Assembly (NCBI GenBank): GCA_018058425.1
Contig: JAGOZX010000024.1
Span: forward strand, 1-39,490
Source of the DNA: Sebaldella sp.
GTDB taxonomy: Bacteria; Fusobacteriota; Fusobacteriia; Fusobacteriales; Leptotrichiaceae
Direction: 5' to 3'
Length of the DNA stretch: 39,490 bases
Shown here: piece after piece, positions 15,975-24,489 of the stretch
Layout: every line of letters begins with the position of its first letter
How positions within the stretch are numbered: position 1 is the first letter of the stretch
Notes under the pieces: generated by a model
Told to the model about the DNA's origin: nothing
The model's input: the letters and a program-made list of their open reading frames with translations, nothing else
The model's database searches: none
Position numbers and translations under genes: made by a program

Positions 15975-16357
15975 TCATTCCATATTAGAAATCGTGGTCA
16001 TATGCTTTAGCTCAGAAGAAAATGGATATACATGTATAATTTCATGTTCATTTCTTTCATCTGTATATGATTTTTTTGTTTTATTTCTCATATTTGACTT
16101 TTCATAAGCTGCTAGTAATGCTCCCTCAGTTGAATTTCCAATAAATTCATGGTGCTTATCAGAAAATCTTATATTAGAAGTAGTATTTAAACAAATATTA
16201 TGTATTATAACGTTCTGCTAGTGGAATATCCTCTTTATCAAAAACTATAGATGCTTCTTTTTTTACTGGCTTACTTTCTCCAGTTAAAGATGCTCATCTG
16301 CCGATAGTTCTGTGGAAGATAGTAAACGACAATCCGCTGGAATTTTATAGATATTTA
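15975..16357 (-). pseudogene. Remnant of a Ca2+-type P-type cation ATPase
   Basis: Reverse-strand pieces in three frames spell P-type ATPase blocks. IPADCRLLSSTELSADE is followed, after a frameshift, by SLTGESKPVKKE (the actuator TGES loop) and DKEDIPLAERYN. Then, in another frame, come NICLNTTSNIRFSD, HHEFIGNSTEGALLAAYEKS (nucleotide-domain EGALL motif) and FSSELKHMTTISN. The segment holding the phosphorylated DKTGT is deleted, and both the N-terminus and the rest of the C-terminus are gone. It once pumped a cation, probably calcium, and is dead now. It accounts for most of the 493-bp gap before the VOC gene. Confidence 0.8.
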
Positions 16358-16362
16358 CTGAT

Positions 16363-16767
16363 TTATTCCCAGACTAACTGCCATGTAACACCAAATTTAT
16401 CAGTTAACCAAGAAACTAACCTTAGCTGCATAACAGGTTCTGGACCCATTATTACTGTACCTTCAGCAGAAAGTTCATTAAATAAAAAATCAAATTCTTC
16501 TTTATCTACACAATTTATAAATAAAGATGTTGCCCATGTAAATTCTGGACAATATTGTTTTTCCATATCCATAACCATAAACTGTTGTCCTTTTAACTCA
16601 AAAATTCCATTAAGTACCTTTCCTACCTCCCCATGTACTTCACCTGTAAAATATTTTAGTGAAATAATTTTAGAGTCTGGAAATACCGAAACATAAAAGT
16701 TCATTGCTTCTTCTGCATTACCACAGAAAGAGAAAAATGGTACAATACTTTGAATTGATTTAAACAT
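16363..16767 (-). CDS. VOC-family (PhnB/glyoxalase-like) protein
   Basis: 134 residues from ATG at 16767 with GAGAGG upstream (a TTG three codons earlier is less likely). SIVPFFSFCGNAEEAMNFYVS, FELKGQQFMVMDME, LFINCVDKEEFDFLFNELS and WLTDKFGVTWQLV are the pattern of the PhnB-like branch, formerly called 3-demethylubiquinone methyltransferase-like. No precise substrate is known for this branch. It lies 32 bp after the RibD-like gene on the same strand, likely cotranscribed. Confidence 0.85.
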   Translation of the reverse strand: MFKSIQSIVPFFSFCGNAEEAMNFYVSVFPDSKIISLKYFTGEVHGEVGKVLNGIFELKGQQFMVMDMEKQYCPEFTWATSLFINCVDKEEFDFLFNELSAEGTVIMGPEPVMQLRLVSWLTDKFGVTWQLVWE

Positions 16768-16799
16768 TTTAATCAAATCCTCTCATTAATAGTCTTTTA

Positions 16800-17345
16800 T
16801 TATTTTCTATCAGGTGCATAATAAAGTATCACGCAACCGTCTCCAACTTCCTCTGTTTTCAAAAGTTTTAATTTGAACTTTTCATATTTAAACAAGGGTT
16901 TTCCCCCGCCTAAAACTACTGGATTTAATACCAGTCTATATTCATCTATTAAATCTAATTTTGCAAAGCTTTGGACAATTTCTGCTCCTCCATATAATAC
17001 AATATTTTTTCCAGATTGATTTTTTATTTTAGTCATTTCTTCTAATATATTTTCATTAATTACACTTACATTTGTTGATTTTGACTTTATATTTTTTATA
17101 GTTCTTGAGAAAACAATTTTTGGACATTCATTTATTTTACGAGCAAATTCACTTTTATCATCAGGCCAATAATCTAGGAATTCCTGTGCAGTTTTTCGAC
17201 CTAATAAAATCAAGTCTGATGAATCTATTATGTCATCAGCAAATTCATCTAGTTTTTTATTCCATAACATCCAGTCCATTTCCCCATTTTCTCCTGTAAT
17301 CATTCCATCAAGTGTCATATTCATTTGTAAAATTATTTTTCTCAT
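16800..17345 (-). CDS. RibD C-terminal / dihydrofolate reductase-like protein
   Basis: 181 residues from ATG at 17345, preceded by GAGGAG; an ORF extension to 17435 adds a non-homologous leader. MRKIILQMNMTLDGMITG, LILLGRKTAQEF, KIVFSRTIKNI, NIVLYGGAEIVQSF and YRLVLNPVVLGGGKPLF are typical of the stand-alone RibD_C family (YyaP/YwjB-like). They bind NAD(P)H in a DHFR fold; the physiological reaction is mostly unknown. Transcribed with the VOC gene. Confidence 0.87.
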   Translation of the reverse strand: MRKIILQMNMTLDGMITGENGEMDWMLWNKKLDEFADDIIDSSDLILLGRKTAQEFLDYWPDDKSEFARKINECPKIVFSRTIKNIKSKSTNVSVINENILEEMTKIKNQSGKNIVLYGGAEIVQSFAKLDLIDEYRLVLNPVVLGGGKPLFKYEKFKLKLLKTEEVGDGCVILYYAPDRK

Positions 17346-17497
17346 TATTTTCTCCTCTGTAACATAGATTTTTCTAATATTAAAAAAAAATTTTTTTAAA
17401 TTACCTAAACTTCCCATAAAAATACAGCATATCATTTGTATATAAAAAAGTCAATTATATATTTTTTGTAGAAAACTATATATAAATAACCAAAATA

Positions 17498-17533
17498 AAA
17501 ACTACTTCTAAAATATTTAAAAGTAGTTTTTCT
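17498..17533 (-). terminator. Terminator after the SH3-domain gene
   Basis: Stem AAAACTACTT / AAGTAGTTTT around an AT-rich loop with T-rich ends, 13 bp past the stop at 17547. Confidence 0.65.
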
Positions 17534-17546
17534 ATTAAAATTCCAA

Positions 17547-18380
17547 TTATTCTTCTTTAGCATTTACCCATTTATCAAACTCTCTAACAGTAGTTATATT
17601 CTCTACAATTACTTTAAATGTAAAGTTCATTTTATTATCTTTAAAAACTAAAACAGAATCTACAGATTTAGTCTTACATCCTGTGTTCTCAAATATTTCA
17701 GGAATTGAAATATATGTATAATTTTTATTTTCTAAAGCTTGTGTAACATTAATTCCTAAAAGACTTGTGTCAGGAACAGTTTGGTTTAAAATCGGAGTAT
17801 TTTCTCCATTAATTTTTATTTTTTTATATTTTAAACTTGTAATATATGTTTCCATATCTGTCATTAGTGTCATTTCAATACCATTACTTATTTTGATTTC
17901 ATGAGAATACTCATCATTAGTTGCTTTTTTAACAGTATAGTTAATATCAGGAAAATCATATCTACTAATTCTATTTTCTAGGTAATAAATAATTCTACTA
18001 AAATCATCATAATTCATTTTATTTTCAACTTTTATTTTTTCAACATCTACATTATCACATGCTCCATCAGTAGCAGAATAAACAATAGGCCCAAACTCAT
18101 ATATGATTTTATCTTTATTTACATATCCCTCTACATTCTCAACAAATTTTTTCTTTTCATAGTATTCTACTTTAGAGGAAATCTTAACTAAATCCCCTTT
18201 AGTCTCACCAATATATACTAAAGTATTATTTTTTAATTTTCCTATTATCTGTGAATTTTTTTCTGAAGTTTCTCTTACTTCTGTGTAACCCTTTGAATCT
18301 TTTATAATACCATACTTATAAGATTCAGAAAATCCTAAGCATGATAAAAAAACAAAAAAAAGATAAATAATTTTCTTCAT
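17547..18380 (-). CDS. Exported protein with N-terminal SH3-like domain
   Basis: 277 residues from ATG at 18380; upstream GTG (18386) or TTG (18389) starts are possible. MKKIIYLFFVFLSCLGFSES is a signal peptide, with cleavage near FSES. Residues about 22-95 form a bacterial SH3 domain (YTEVRETSEKNSQIIGKLKN, then VEGYVNKDKI). The rest (about 95-277) is not recognised; it has two cysteines, in DGACDNVDV and ENTGCKTK, that could pair in the periplasm. Stands alone on its strand. Confidence 0.7.
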   Translation of the reverse strand: MKKIIYLFFVFLSCLGFSESYKYGIIKDSKGYTEVRETSEKNSQIIGKLKNNTLVYIGETKGDLVKISSKVEYYEKKKFVENVEGYVNKDKIIYEFGPIVYSATDGACDNVDVEKIKVENKMNYDDFSRIIYYLENRISRYDFPDINYTVKKATNDEYSHEIKISNGIEMTLMTDMETYITSLKYKKIKINGENTPILNQTVPDTSLLGINVTQALENKNYTYISIPEIFENTGCKTKSVDSVLVFKDNKMNFTFKVIVENITTVREFDKWVNAKEE

Positions 18381-18469
18381 TCTCACCAAACCTGCCTTTT
18401 ATAATTTATTTTGATTACATTATACTATATAATCAAAATAAATCAACCTCTTCCTATTCTTTCTTATAA

Positions 18470-19489
18470 TTAAAATAAAAATTCTATTATCTCACTAACA
18501 CATTTTTCTTCATCATTATTATTAAAGGTTTTTTCATATACTTTATTTTTATTACTATAAACCTTATCATAATACTTTTCTATTAAATCAGAAATAACAA
18601 AGTCAAATTCATTATTATTAATTTGTGCAATATATTCATCCACTTGACCATGACTAATATATTTTTTTAATTTACTTATTGCTTCTATAATTTCATTAGA
18701 ATCAAGATTTTCTTTAAGATATTCTTTCCGAATAGTTTCAATTCTTTTTTCTAGACTTGCCTCAATGTAAAGCTTTCTAGAACTGACTAAGCTTTCATTT
18801 AGAAAAACTGGCATTACAATATTCCCTATCCTTCTGCTTTCTCCCTCTGTTAAAATAGTCTTTGTCTTAGCATTTAACAAACTTTCAAATACCAATGATT
18901 CAAAATATTTTTGACTATGTTTCTCGCCAAGCCCAATTCCACCTAATAATGAACCTCTATTATTTGCACAACCTTCTAAGTCTAAAATATCATAACCTAT
19001 TTCCTTCATTTTTTTCAAAATATTAGTTTTTCCTGTACCAGTCTTACCATATAAAGTTATGATTTGAAACTCTTTTATCAAGCTTGGTAATGTATCATTC
19101 AAATACTGACGATACCCTTTATATCCACCAGCAAGCTTTGCTAACGGCATAGAGAACTCTTTTAGAAGTGCCGTTATCGTAGATGACCTCATACCTCCAC
19201 GAGCACAATATACTATCATTTCATAATCTTTTTTATAACATTTTTCAAATTCTAAATATATATCAAATACCTTAGGCCCAATAATTCTTAAGGCTTCTCT
19301 TATTGCTGTCCTTTTTCCTTCTGTTTTATAAAGTGTACCTATTAATTCTCGTTCTAAGTTATCAAAAACAGGAATATTAACAGCATTTGGAATATGTGCT
19401 TCTTCAAATTCTTTAGGACTTCTCACATCAATAAATATCAATTTTTCTTTTTTCTTGAGTAAATCCTCATATTTTTGTGCACCAATCAT
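18470..19489 (-). CDS. mnmH: tRNA 2-selenouridine synthase
   Basis: 339 residues (E. coli YbbB/SelU 364). An N-terminal rhodanese domain has the active Cys95 in IVYCARGGMRSS; a P-loop GKTGTGKT follows at 148-155. LIFIDVRSPKEFEEAHIPNA and TEGESRRIGNIVMP are family signatures. The enzyme replaces the sulfur of 2-thiouridine at wobble position 34 by selenium, via a geranylated intermediate, using selenophosphate from SelD. It implies selenium use, though selD is not in the window. ATG at 19489 follows GGAGGAAG. Monocistronic. Confidence 0.92.
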   Translation of the reverse strand: MIGAQKYEDLLKKKEKLIFIDVRSPKEFEEAHIPNAVNIPVFDNLERELIGTLYKTEGKRTAIREALRIIGPKVFDIYLEFEKCYKKDYEMIVYCARGGMRSSTITALLKEFSMPLAKLAGGYKGYRQYLNDTLPSLIKEFQIITLYGKTGTGKTNILKKMKEIGYDILDLEGCANNRGSLLGGIGLGEKHSQKYFESLVFESLLNAKTKTILTEGESRRIGNIVMPVFLNESLVSSRKLYIEASLEKRIETIRKEYLKENLDSNEIIEAISKLKKYISHGQVDEYIAQINNNEFDFVISDLIEKYYDKVYSNKNKVYEKTFNNNDEEKCVSEIIEFLF

Positions 19490-19696
19490 TATACTTCCTC
19501 CATTTTGACTTCTTTTTTATTTCAAATTTTTCTTATTTCACCTCTATTATATCATGATTCTATATATTGAAAAATTTTTATTTGATTTTCTAAATTTATG
19601 TGATATAAAAGTCTTCAAAATTAAAAAATCAGTAGTACCCCATCTATATACGCTTATATACTTAGGAATTCCACTGAAATTAAAAATTTAATTCGA

Positions 19697-20602
19697 TTAT
19701 TTCCTTAAAATTTCTTGCCAAACTTCTGAAATTTTCGTTGTTTGAAAATGATTAAAGACTGATGTTGGATGTGGTAAATTTTCATTTTCTGCTATTTCTG
19801 CCTGTGTTAATTTTCTACCACACTTCTTATATTCATTATACAGCATACTCTTTAATTCTATTTTTGTGTACTTAGGTATTACTTCTCTTTTTACTCTAAA
19901 ACCTGCTAGTTCTTTTAGTTTACTCATATTTGTAAATCTTGACGATAACACTGATCTTGAGTATGGAAATCCACATTTTTTTAATTCTCTTACTGATGCT
20001 CCATATTCGCTATTTCCTGTTTTTATCGAAAACTCTCTGTACATTTTTATTAATTCTTCATTTGTATGCGTTACCTTTGTTAATTCATGTACATTTTCTT
20101 CTTTCAATAACTTTAAAAATTTATTCCAGCTGCCAAAATGGTTTCTTATGGTTTCTGGATGTATTCCTGTTTCTTCCAGCATTATTAGTGAAGTAACTTT
20201 TTTATATTTAAATTTTATACCCAAGTATTTTTCTATTAATTCTTCATTTTTATAAACGTATACTTTTCTCTTTATTCCCAGAATTTCTGCTAACTCTTCC
20301 CATGACCAAAATTTCTCTAAATACTTATTTGACGGGATTTCTTTTATTTTACGTATATCTTTTCTATACTCTAATTCCCCAAGTTTTTTCTTTTCTTTTA
20401 ATATTTCTAAAATTTTTTCTTTATCATACTCTACATATGTTTTTATTCCAGCTGCTATTAAAGCCTCTTTCCATGATCCAAAATATTTTGATATTATCCA
20501 AATACTACAAACATCTTTATCTTCCTCAAAACTTTTTCTTGTCATTTTTGGATTTTTCTTATAATGCGATTTTATTTGCTTTATAATCTCCTTCTTATTC
20601 AT
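19697..20602 (-). CDS. Protein made of homing-endonuclease-associated (HNH-type) repeats
   Basis: 301 residues consisting of about five units of 50-60 residues, the clearest being residues 4-55. The recurring signature is a basic helix, then FGSWKEALIAAGI (residues 40-52) or FGSWNKFLKLLKE. This is the homing-endonuclease-associated repeat, thought to be a DNA-binding helix-turn-helix unit. No nuclease motif (HNH, GIY-YIG or LAGLIDADG) is visible. ATG follows AAGGAGAA. A relative with three repeats lies at 33239-33796. Role unknown. Confidence 0.65.
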   Translation of the reverse strand: MNKKEIIKQIKSHYKKNPKMTRKSFEEDKDVCSIWIISKYFGSWKEALIAAGIKTYVEYDKEKILEILKEKKKLGELEYRKDIRKIKEIPSNKYLEKFWSWEELAEILGIKRKVYVYKNEELIEKYLGIKFKYKKVTSLIMLEETGIHPETIRNHFGSWNKFLKLLKEENVHELTKVTHTNEELIKMYREFSIKTGNSEYGASVRELKKCGFPYSRSVLSSRFTNMSKLKELAGFRVKREVIPKYTKIELKSMLYNEYKKCGRKLTQAEIAENENLPHPTSVFNHFQTTKISEVWQEILRK

Positions 20603-20859
20603 ACAACTTCTCCTTTACCCCATTACTTATTTTTGCTCATCTTAACAATGGATAGAACTGTAATTAGCTAATTATTTTGTTTCTCTATTTTTCTCAAAAT
20701 TTTTCTATACGATTCTAAGAATGTATAATTTTATTCACTAGTTCCATATTCATCTCTTAACTTATATCTATTCTCTTAGTTAAATATACTTTTCAATTAA
20801 CTTATCTGCAGATAGTTCAAGGTTAAATTATCCTCATAAAAATTTTTTTTAATAAAATT

Positions 20860-21519
20860 CTAAACTTTAGAAAGAACCTTTTCAACGTATAATAAAGAGT
20901 AAAGTTTTGCTACTTCTACATCCTCTTCTTCTACTTGTTTTAATATCTTCTCGTGTTCATCTATTATCTTCTCATTATACTCAATTGTAGAAATATTTCT
21001 CCTTATATATACCTCTGTCAGTTGAGTCATCACTTCATATAATTTAATTAATAATTTATTACCTGAATAATCTGCTATTTTTTGATGAAATTTTATAACA
21101 CACTCATAAAATTTTTTATTCATATCTTTACATTTTTTCATTTTTTCTACTATTAACATTAGATCTGACAATAAATGTGTATTCCCCTCTTTTATTGCTA
21201 AGCTTATTGTCAAAGGATCTAATGCTTTTCTTACTTCAAATACCTCTAGAAACCCAGAAAGCCCTAAAGAAGTATCTGGTATAATGTCATTAAAATAAAT
21301 ATTTGAATTTACACTATTCACATAAGTTCCGCCACCCTGTACCCTTGATAGTATTTTTAATGCGACAAAACCTTTTATTGCCTCCCTAACAACTGAACGA
21401 CTGACTCCCAACTCTTTTGCAAGAGGAATCTCAGAAGCTATCTTATCTCCTATATCCCATTCTTTAGTTGATATTTTTTCTTGAATGTAATTAAAAACCT
21501 TATCCACATTATTATTCAT
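20860..21519 (-). CDS. GntR-family regulator, FadR/FCD type
   Basis: 219 residues. The winged helix (about 5-72) contains GDKIASEIPLAKELGVSRSV, then REAIKGFVALKILSRVQGGG and TYVNS. The all-helical FCD domain (about 88-215) has EVFEVRKALDPLTISLAIKE and the metal-binding-type histidines in KFHQKIADYSGN and IDEHEKILKQVE. Such proteins sense organic acids or sugar acids. No catabolic gene is adjacent. Its promoter (21612-21640) and a CTTGTACAAG palindrome lie upstream. Confidence 0.87.
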   Translation of the reverse strand: MNNNVDKVFNYIQEKISTKEWDIGDKIASEIPLAKELGVSRSVVREAIKGFVALKILSRVQGGGTYVNSVNSNIYFNDIIPDTSLGLSGFLEVFEVRKALDPLTISLAIKEGNTHLLSDLMLIVEKMKKCKDMNKKFYECVIKFHQKIADYSGNKLLIKLYEVMTQLTEVYIRRNISTIEYNEKIIDEHEKILKQVEEEDVEVAKLYSLLYVEKVLSKV

Positions 21520-21568
21520 TTTTTCACCTCAGCTAATTTATATATATTCTAACAAAACCTCAAGAACA

Positions 21569-21640
21569 CTTGTACAAGCAACAATATTCATTAAAACATA
21601 TTTTTTATTTTAGTTTAATATAAATGTTTTTTCATGTCAA
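21569..21640 (-). promoter_or_regulatory. Promoter and palindrome of the FCD regulator gene
   Basis: TTGACA (21635-21640), 17 bp, TAAACT (21612-21617) on the minus strand. The 10-bp perfect palindrome CTTGTACAAG (21569-21578) lies in the leader, of the TTGTNNAA kind seen for FadR-type regulators; probable autoregulation. Confidence 0.45.
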
Positions 21641-21711
21641 TATTCCTTAATACAATTTATTTGTTATATAACCATTAATAAATTTTTACGTTACATATAT
21701 GTTACCAATTT

Positions 21712-21730
21712 TTTATGGAGTCTCCATAAA
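21712..21730. promoter_or_regulatory. 19-bp perfect palindrome downstream of tpsB
   Basis: TTTATGGAG, T, CTCCATAAA. The one-base centre makes a stable hairpin unlikely, so a protein site is more probable than a terminator. It lies 42 bp past the tpsB stop and upstream of the FCD regulator. Confidence 0.45.
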
Positions 21731-21771
21731 TTAAGCCCTAAGTTATATATACTAAATAAAAAAATTATTAT

Positions 21772-23295
21772 TTAAAATGATACTCCAAAATTTGCATTAA
21801 CTGAATCGTTATTTTTATACTCTTCTACATTGCTGCTATATATTTTCCCGTAACTTACTCCAACTCTCATTTTCCCAATGTTTAAGTCTAAGCCTGCTGA
21901 ATATCCAAAGACTTCCTCTGTACTTGAATTTTTATCCCATAAGTATCCATTTTCTAATTTAATATTAGCTAAAACTTTCATTTTTTTGAAATCTCCTAAA
22001 CTCCTAATTACATATAACTCATTGTACACTCCGCTATCACCTTTTATTGTACGCGAAGTGAACGGTGCTTCAAATTTACTCTCATCATATACTGAGTCAA
22101 AACTATATTGTCCATTTACCTTCACTCCAAGCATAGTTTTTTTACTTACTGGAATTATAAAGTCACTTTCTAACTTTAATAAATCATACTGTGCTTTTGG
22201 TGAATTTAGAGGTTTGTCATTATCATTAGTTGCTCCTAATATCTTTACACCTTTGTCATAAATCAAGTTTACATCCATTATGTCATTTTTTAACTGTAAG
22301 CTGTTAGTTACCCTTGATAATATTCTACTATTTGTTTCTAATTCTATATCATCAATAAAGTGTTTTATATCTTGTCTTTTTATCCCTATCTGATAACTCA
22401 TTTCTAGGTTTTTCTTTTGAAAAATACTCCTTTTAGCTAGAAGTTCTTCTGTATAAGTTCTTCCTTTTCTTGTATACACATCATTTAACCCTTCTACCTC
22501 TTCTTTATAAACATTATATTCTCCTGTTAATTGATAAACCCATTTCTTTACTGGAAGTAAAATACTTAAACTAAAGTCTCTATTATATTGTGTATCTTTT
22601 AAGTTACTAAATTTAAACTCCTGTGTTTCTTCACTTGGTTTATCTGAATAACTTAATACTATTTTTTCATTTAAATTAAATAGATTTTCTTTATATAAAC
22701 TTAGACTTAAATTATTTTCTTTCGACTCATTATAATTTTTTGTATATGTATAACCTAAATATCCACCATATGATTTATCTTCTTGATTTTGAATTGTTAT
22801 TATAGAGTCCCCTATTTCTTTTCCATCTTTTATTCCTATTACACCTCTATTAGAACCTAATAAATTAAAATTATTTAAGCCCTCATTCATCTCGTCTACT
22901 TTTATAGCTTCTCCTTTGTCCACAGGAAAAACATTTGAAGGTATTACTTTTTCTTTATTTTCTGATACACTTACTATTTTTTCTATTTTCCCGTCAGTAA
23001 GAACTAAACTTAATTTTCCATCTGTTACTATATTTTCATCACCTATTAAGATATTTGATAAAATATATCCATCATCAAATAGTTCTTTTTTTATTTCTAA
23101 TATCTCTTCATAAATTTCTTCTTTTGTTTTTGTACCTTTTAATGTCTCTAGTCTTTCCTTTATATTCTTTCTTGCCTTTTTGTCATTTAAAATTTTTGAC
23201 CCAGAAATTTCTATTTTTTCTATATTGTATTCCTCTGATGAGTATAGTATCTTCATTAATCCTAAAACAAAAAAACCTAAAACCTTTTTTTTCAT
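21772..23295 (-). CDS. Two-partner secretion pore, TpsB (ShlB/FhaC/HecB family)
   Basis: 507 residues with a signal peptide (MKKKVLGFFVLGLMKILYSS). Residues about 23-170 form two POTRA-like domains (YNIEKIEISGSKIL; LFDDGYILSNILIG; LSLVLTDGKIEKI; LNNFNLLGSNRGVIGI). Residues about 175-507 are a beta barrel ending in phenylalanine (VNANFGVSF), with repeated amphipathic strands. Family role: outer-membrane translocation of a TpsA exoprotein. Unusually no TpsA is present; the partner in the operon is a type Va autotransporter. The ATG abuts the stop of the OmpA-like gene. Last gene of the operon. Confidence 0.85.
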   Translation of the reverse strand: MKKKVLGFFVLGLMKILYSSEEYNIEKIEISGSKILNDKKARKNIKERLETLKGTKTKEEIYEEILEIKKELFDDGYILSNILIGDENIVTDGKLSLVLTDGKIEKIVSVSENKEKVIPSNVFPVDKGEAIKVDEMNEGLNNFNLLGSNRGVIGIKDGKEIGDSIITIQNQEDKSYGGYLGYTYTKNYNESKENNLSLSLYKENLFNLNEKIVLSYSDKPSEETQEFKFSNLKDTQYNRDFSLSILLPVKKWVYQLTGEYNVYKEEVEGLNDVYTRKGRTYTEELLAKRSIFQKKNLEMSYQIGIKRQDIKHFIDDIELETNSRILSRVTNSLQLKNDIMDVNLIYDKGVKILGATNDNDKPLNSPKAQYDLLKLESDFIIPVSKKTMLGVKVNGQYSFDSVYDESKFEAPFTSRTIKGDSGVYNELYVIRSLGDFKKMKVLANIKLENGYLWDKNSSTEEVFGYSAGLDLNIGKMRVGVSYGKIYSSNVEEYKNNDSVNANFGVSF

Positions 23296-23850
23296 TTATT
23301 TCCCCTTATCTTCTAAAAAATATACTTTAACCCTTCTATTTTTCTCTCTTCCAGACTTACTATTATTATCATATTCTGGGTATTTACTTCCCACTCCTAA
23401 TGAATAAGTTTCTATATTCTCATTTTTTAAAATTACTTTATACAAGTCTTCTACACTTTTAGCTCTCTCATTTGAAATCTTTAGATTAATAGAATCAGTT
23501 CCAGTTTTATCAGCATATCCAACAATAAATAGCTTTCCTTTTTTTCCAACTAATTCTCTTGCATTTGAAAATATTGATTCCTTAAATTCTCCTTTAACTA
23601 TTGACTGGTTTATTTCAAATATTGTATTTGAAAATTCTTGTTTTACTTCACACTCATATTCTAATGTATTTACCTGAACTATTTTCTCATCATTAGTCAT
23701 ATTATTAAGGTTATTTTGCATTTCATTTTGCAGTTCTTCTTTCTTTATTTTTACCAAAGATACTATTTTTTCTTTTGGTTCTGAATAGTTCTCTAGATTT
23801 TTACATGAGACACTTACCAATAGTATTAACATCAAAATTATTTTTCTCAC
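23296..23850 (-). CDS. OmpA-family peptidoglycan-associated (lipo)protein
   Basis: 184 residues. A signal sequence ends VSVSC with Cys16, a possible lipidation site though not a perfect lipobox. The C-terminal OmpA domain (about 75-182) has LFIVGYADKTGTDSINLKIS, NERAKSVEDLY and GREKNRRVKVYF, the peptidoglycan-binding pattern. It may tether the surface assembly to the cell wall. Operon position four, 12 bp after the preceding gene, its stop touching the tpsB start. Confidence 0.85.
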   Translation of the reverse strand: MRKIILMLILLVSVSCKNLENYSEPKEKIVSLVKIKKEELQNEMQNNLNNMTNDEKIVQVNTLEYECEVKQEFSNTIFEINQSIVKGEFKESIFSNARELVGKKGKLFIVGYADKTGTDSINLKISNERAKSVEDLYKVILKNENIETYSLGVGSKYPEYDNNSKSGREKNRRVKVYFLEDKGK

Positions 23851-23862
23851 TTCTTCTCTCCT

Positions 23863-24489
23863 CTATTTAATATATGTTTTTATATATACATTATCTTTCA
23901 TGTCATAATTAAATATAATGCCATCCTCTTCTGCTTTATTAATTTCCAGAAGCTCTCCATATCCCAGACCAGATAATATTTTTCTTTCTTTTTCACTATA
24001 CCCTACTTCTCTTTTATCATCAGTAATTCTATTAAACATTTTTTCTACTTTTATTTCTTTTAATTCTCCATTTTTTTCATATTTATATGACTTTCTTATT
24101 TCTTTTATAGGGATCAACATTATATAAACATCTTCTTTTAAATTTAATCCATAACTTTTTACATATTCCATTTTCAATTTTTCCCCAATTCCAAATACCT
24201 TTTCTTTTTCTAAAATTTTGTCATATATATATTTCCATTTTGTATCAATTATTGGTCTCATATATACACTTTCTTTATTCTTACTGGTTTCCCTTATTAC
24301 CTCATATCCAGAGTAATCCTCTGTTTCCTCTTTAATATACATCAAAAAGTGTTCTATCTTTTTATTTTTTTCCTCTATTGTTTTTATTTCCTGAAAATAT
24401 ATATTATCTAAAGAATATGAAAATACCGGAATAATTAAAAATAATATAAATAAAAATTTTCTAATTATTTTTTCTTTTTTAAAACTCAT
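23863..24489 (-). CDS. Exported protein of unknown function in the autotransporter operon
   Basis: 208 residues from the ATG at 24489, which overlaps the last codons of the autotransporter gene (ATGAGTTTTAA), implying coupled translation; TTG codons further upstream could also start it. A signal peptide (IIRKFLFILFLIIPVFSYS) is clear. The mature part is highly charged, with Lys/Glu-rich strands and no cysteine. I recognise no family. Its place between autotransporter and OmpA-like protein suggests a periplasmic or envelope helper. Confidence 0.7.
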   Translation of the reverse strand: MSFKKEKIIRKFLFILFLIIPVFSYSLDNIYFQEIKTIEEKNKKIEHFLMYIKEETEDYSGYEVIRETSKNKESVYMRPIIDTKWKYIYDKILEKEKVFGIGEKLKMEYVKSYGLNLKEDVYIMLIPIKEIRKSYKYEKNGELKEIKVEKMFNRITDDKREVGYSEKERKILSGLGYGELLEINKAEEDGIIFNYDMKDNVYIKTYIK

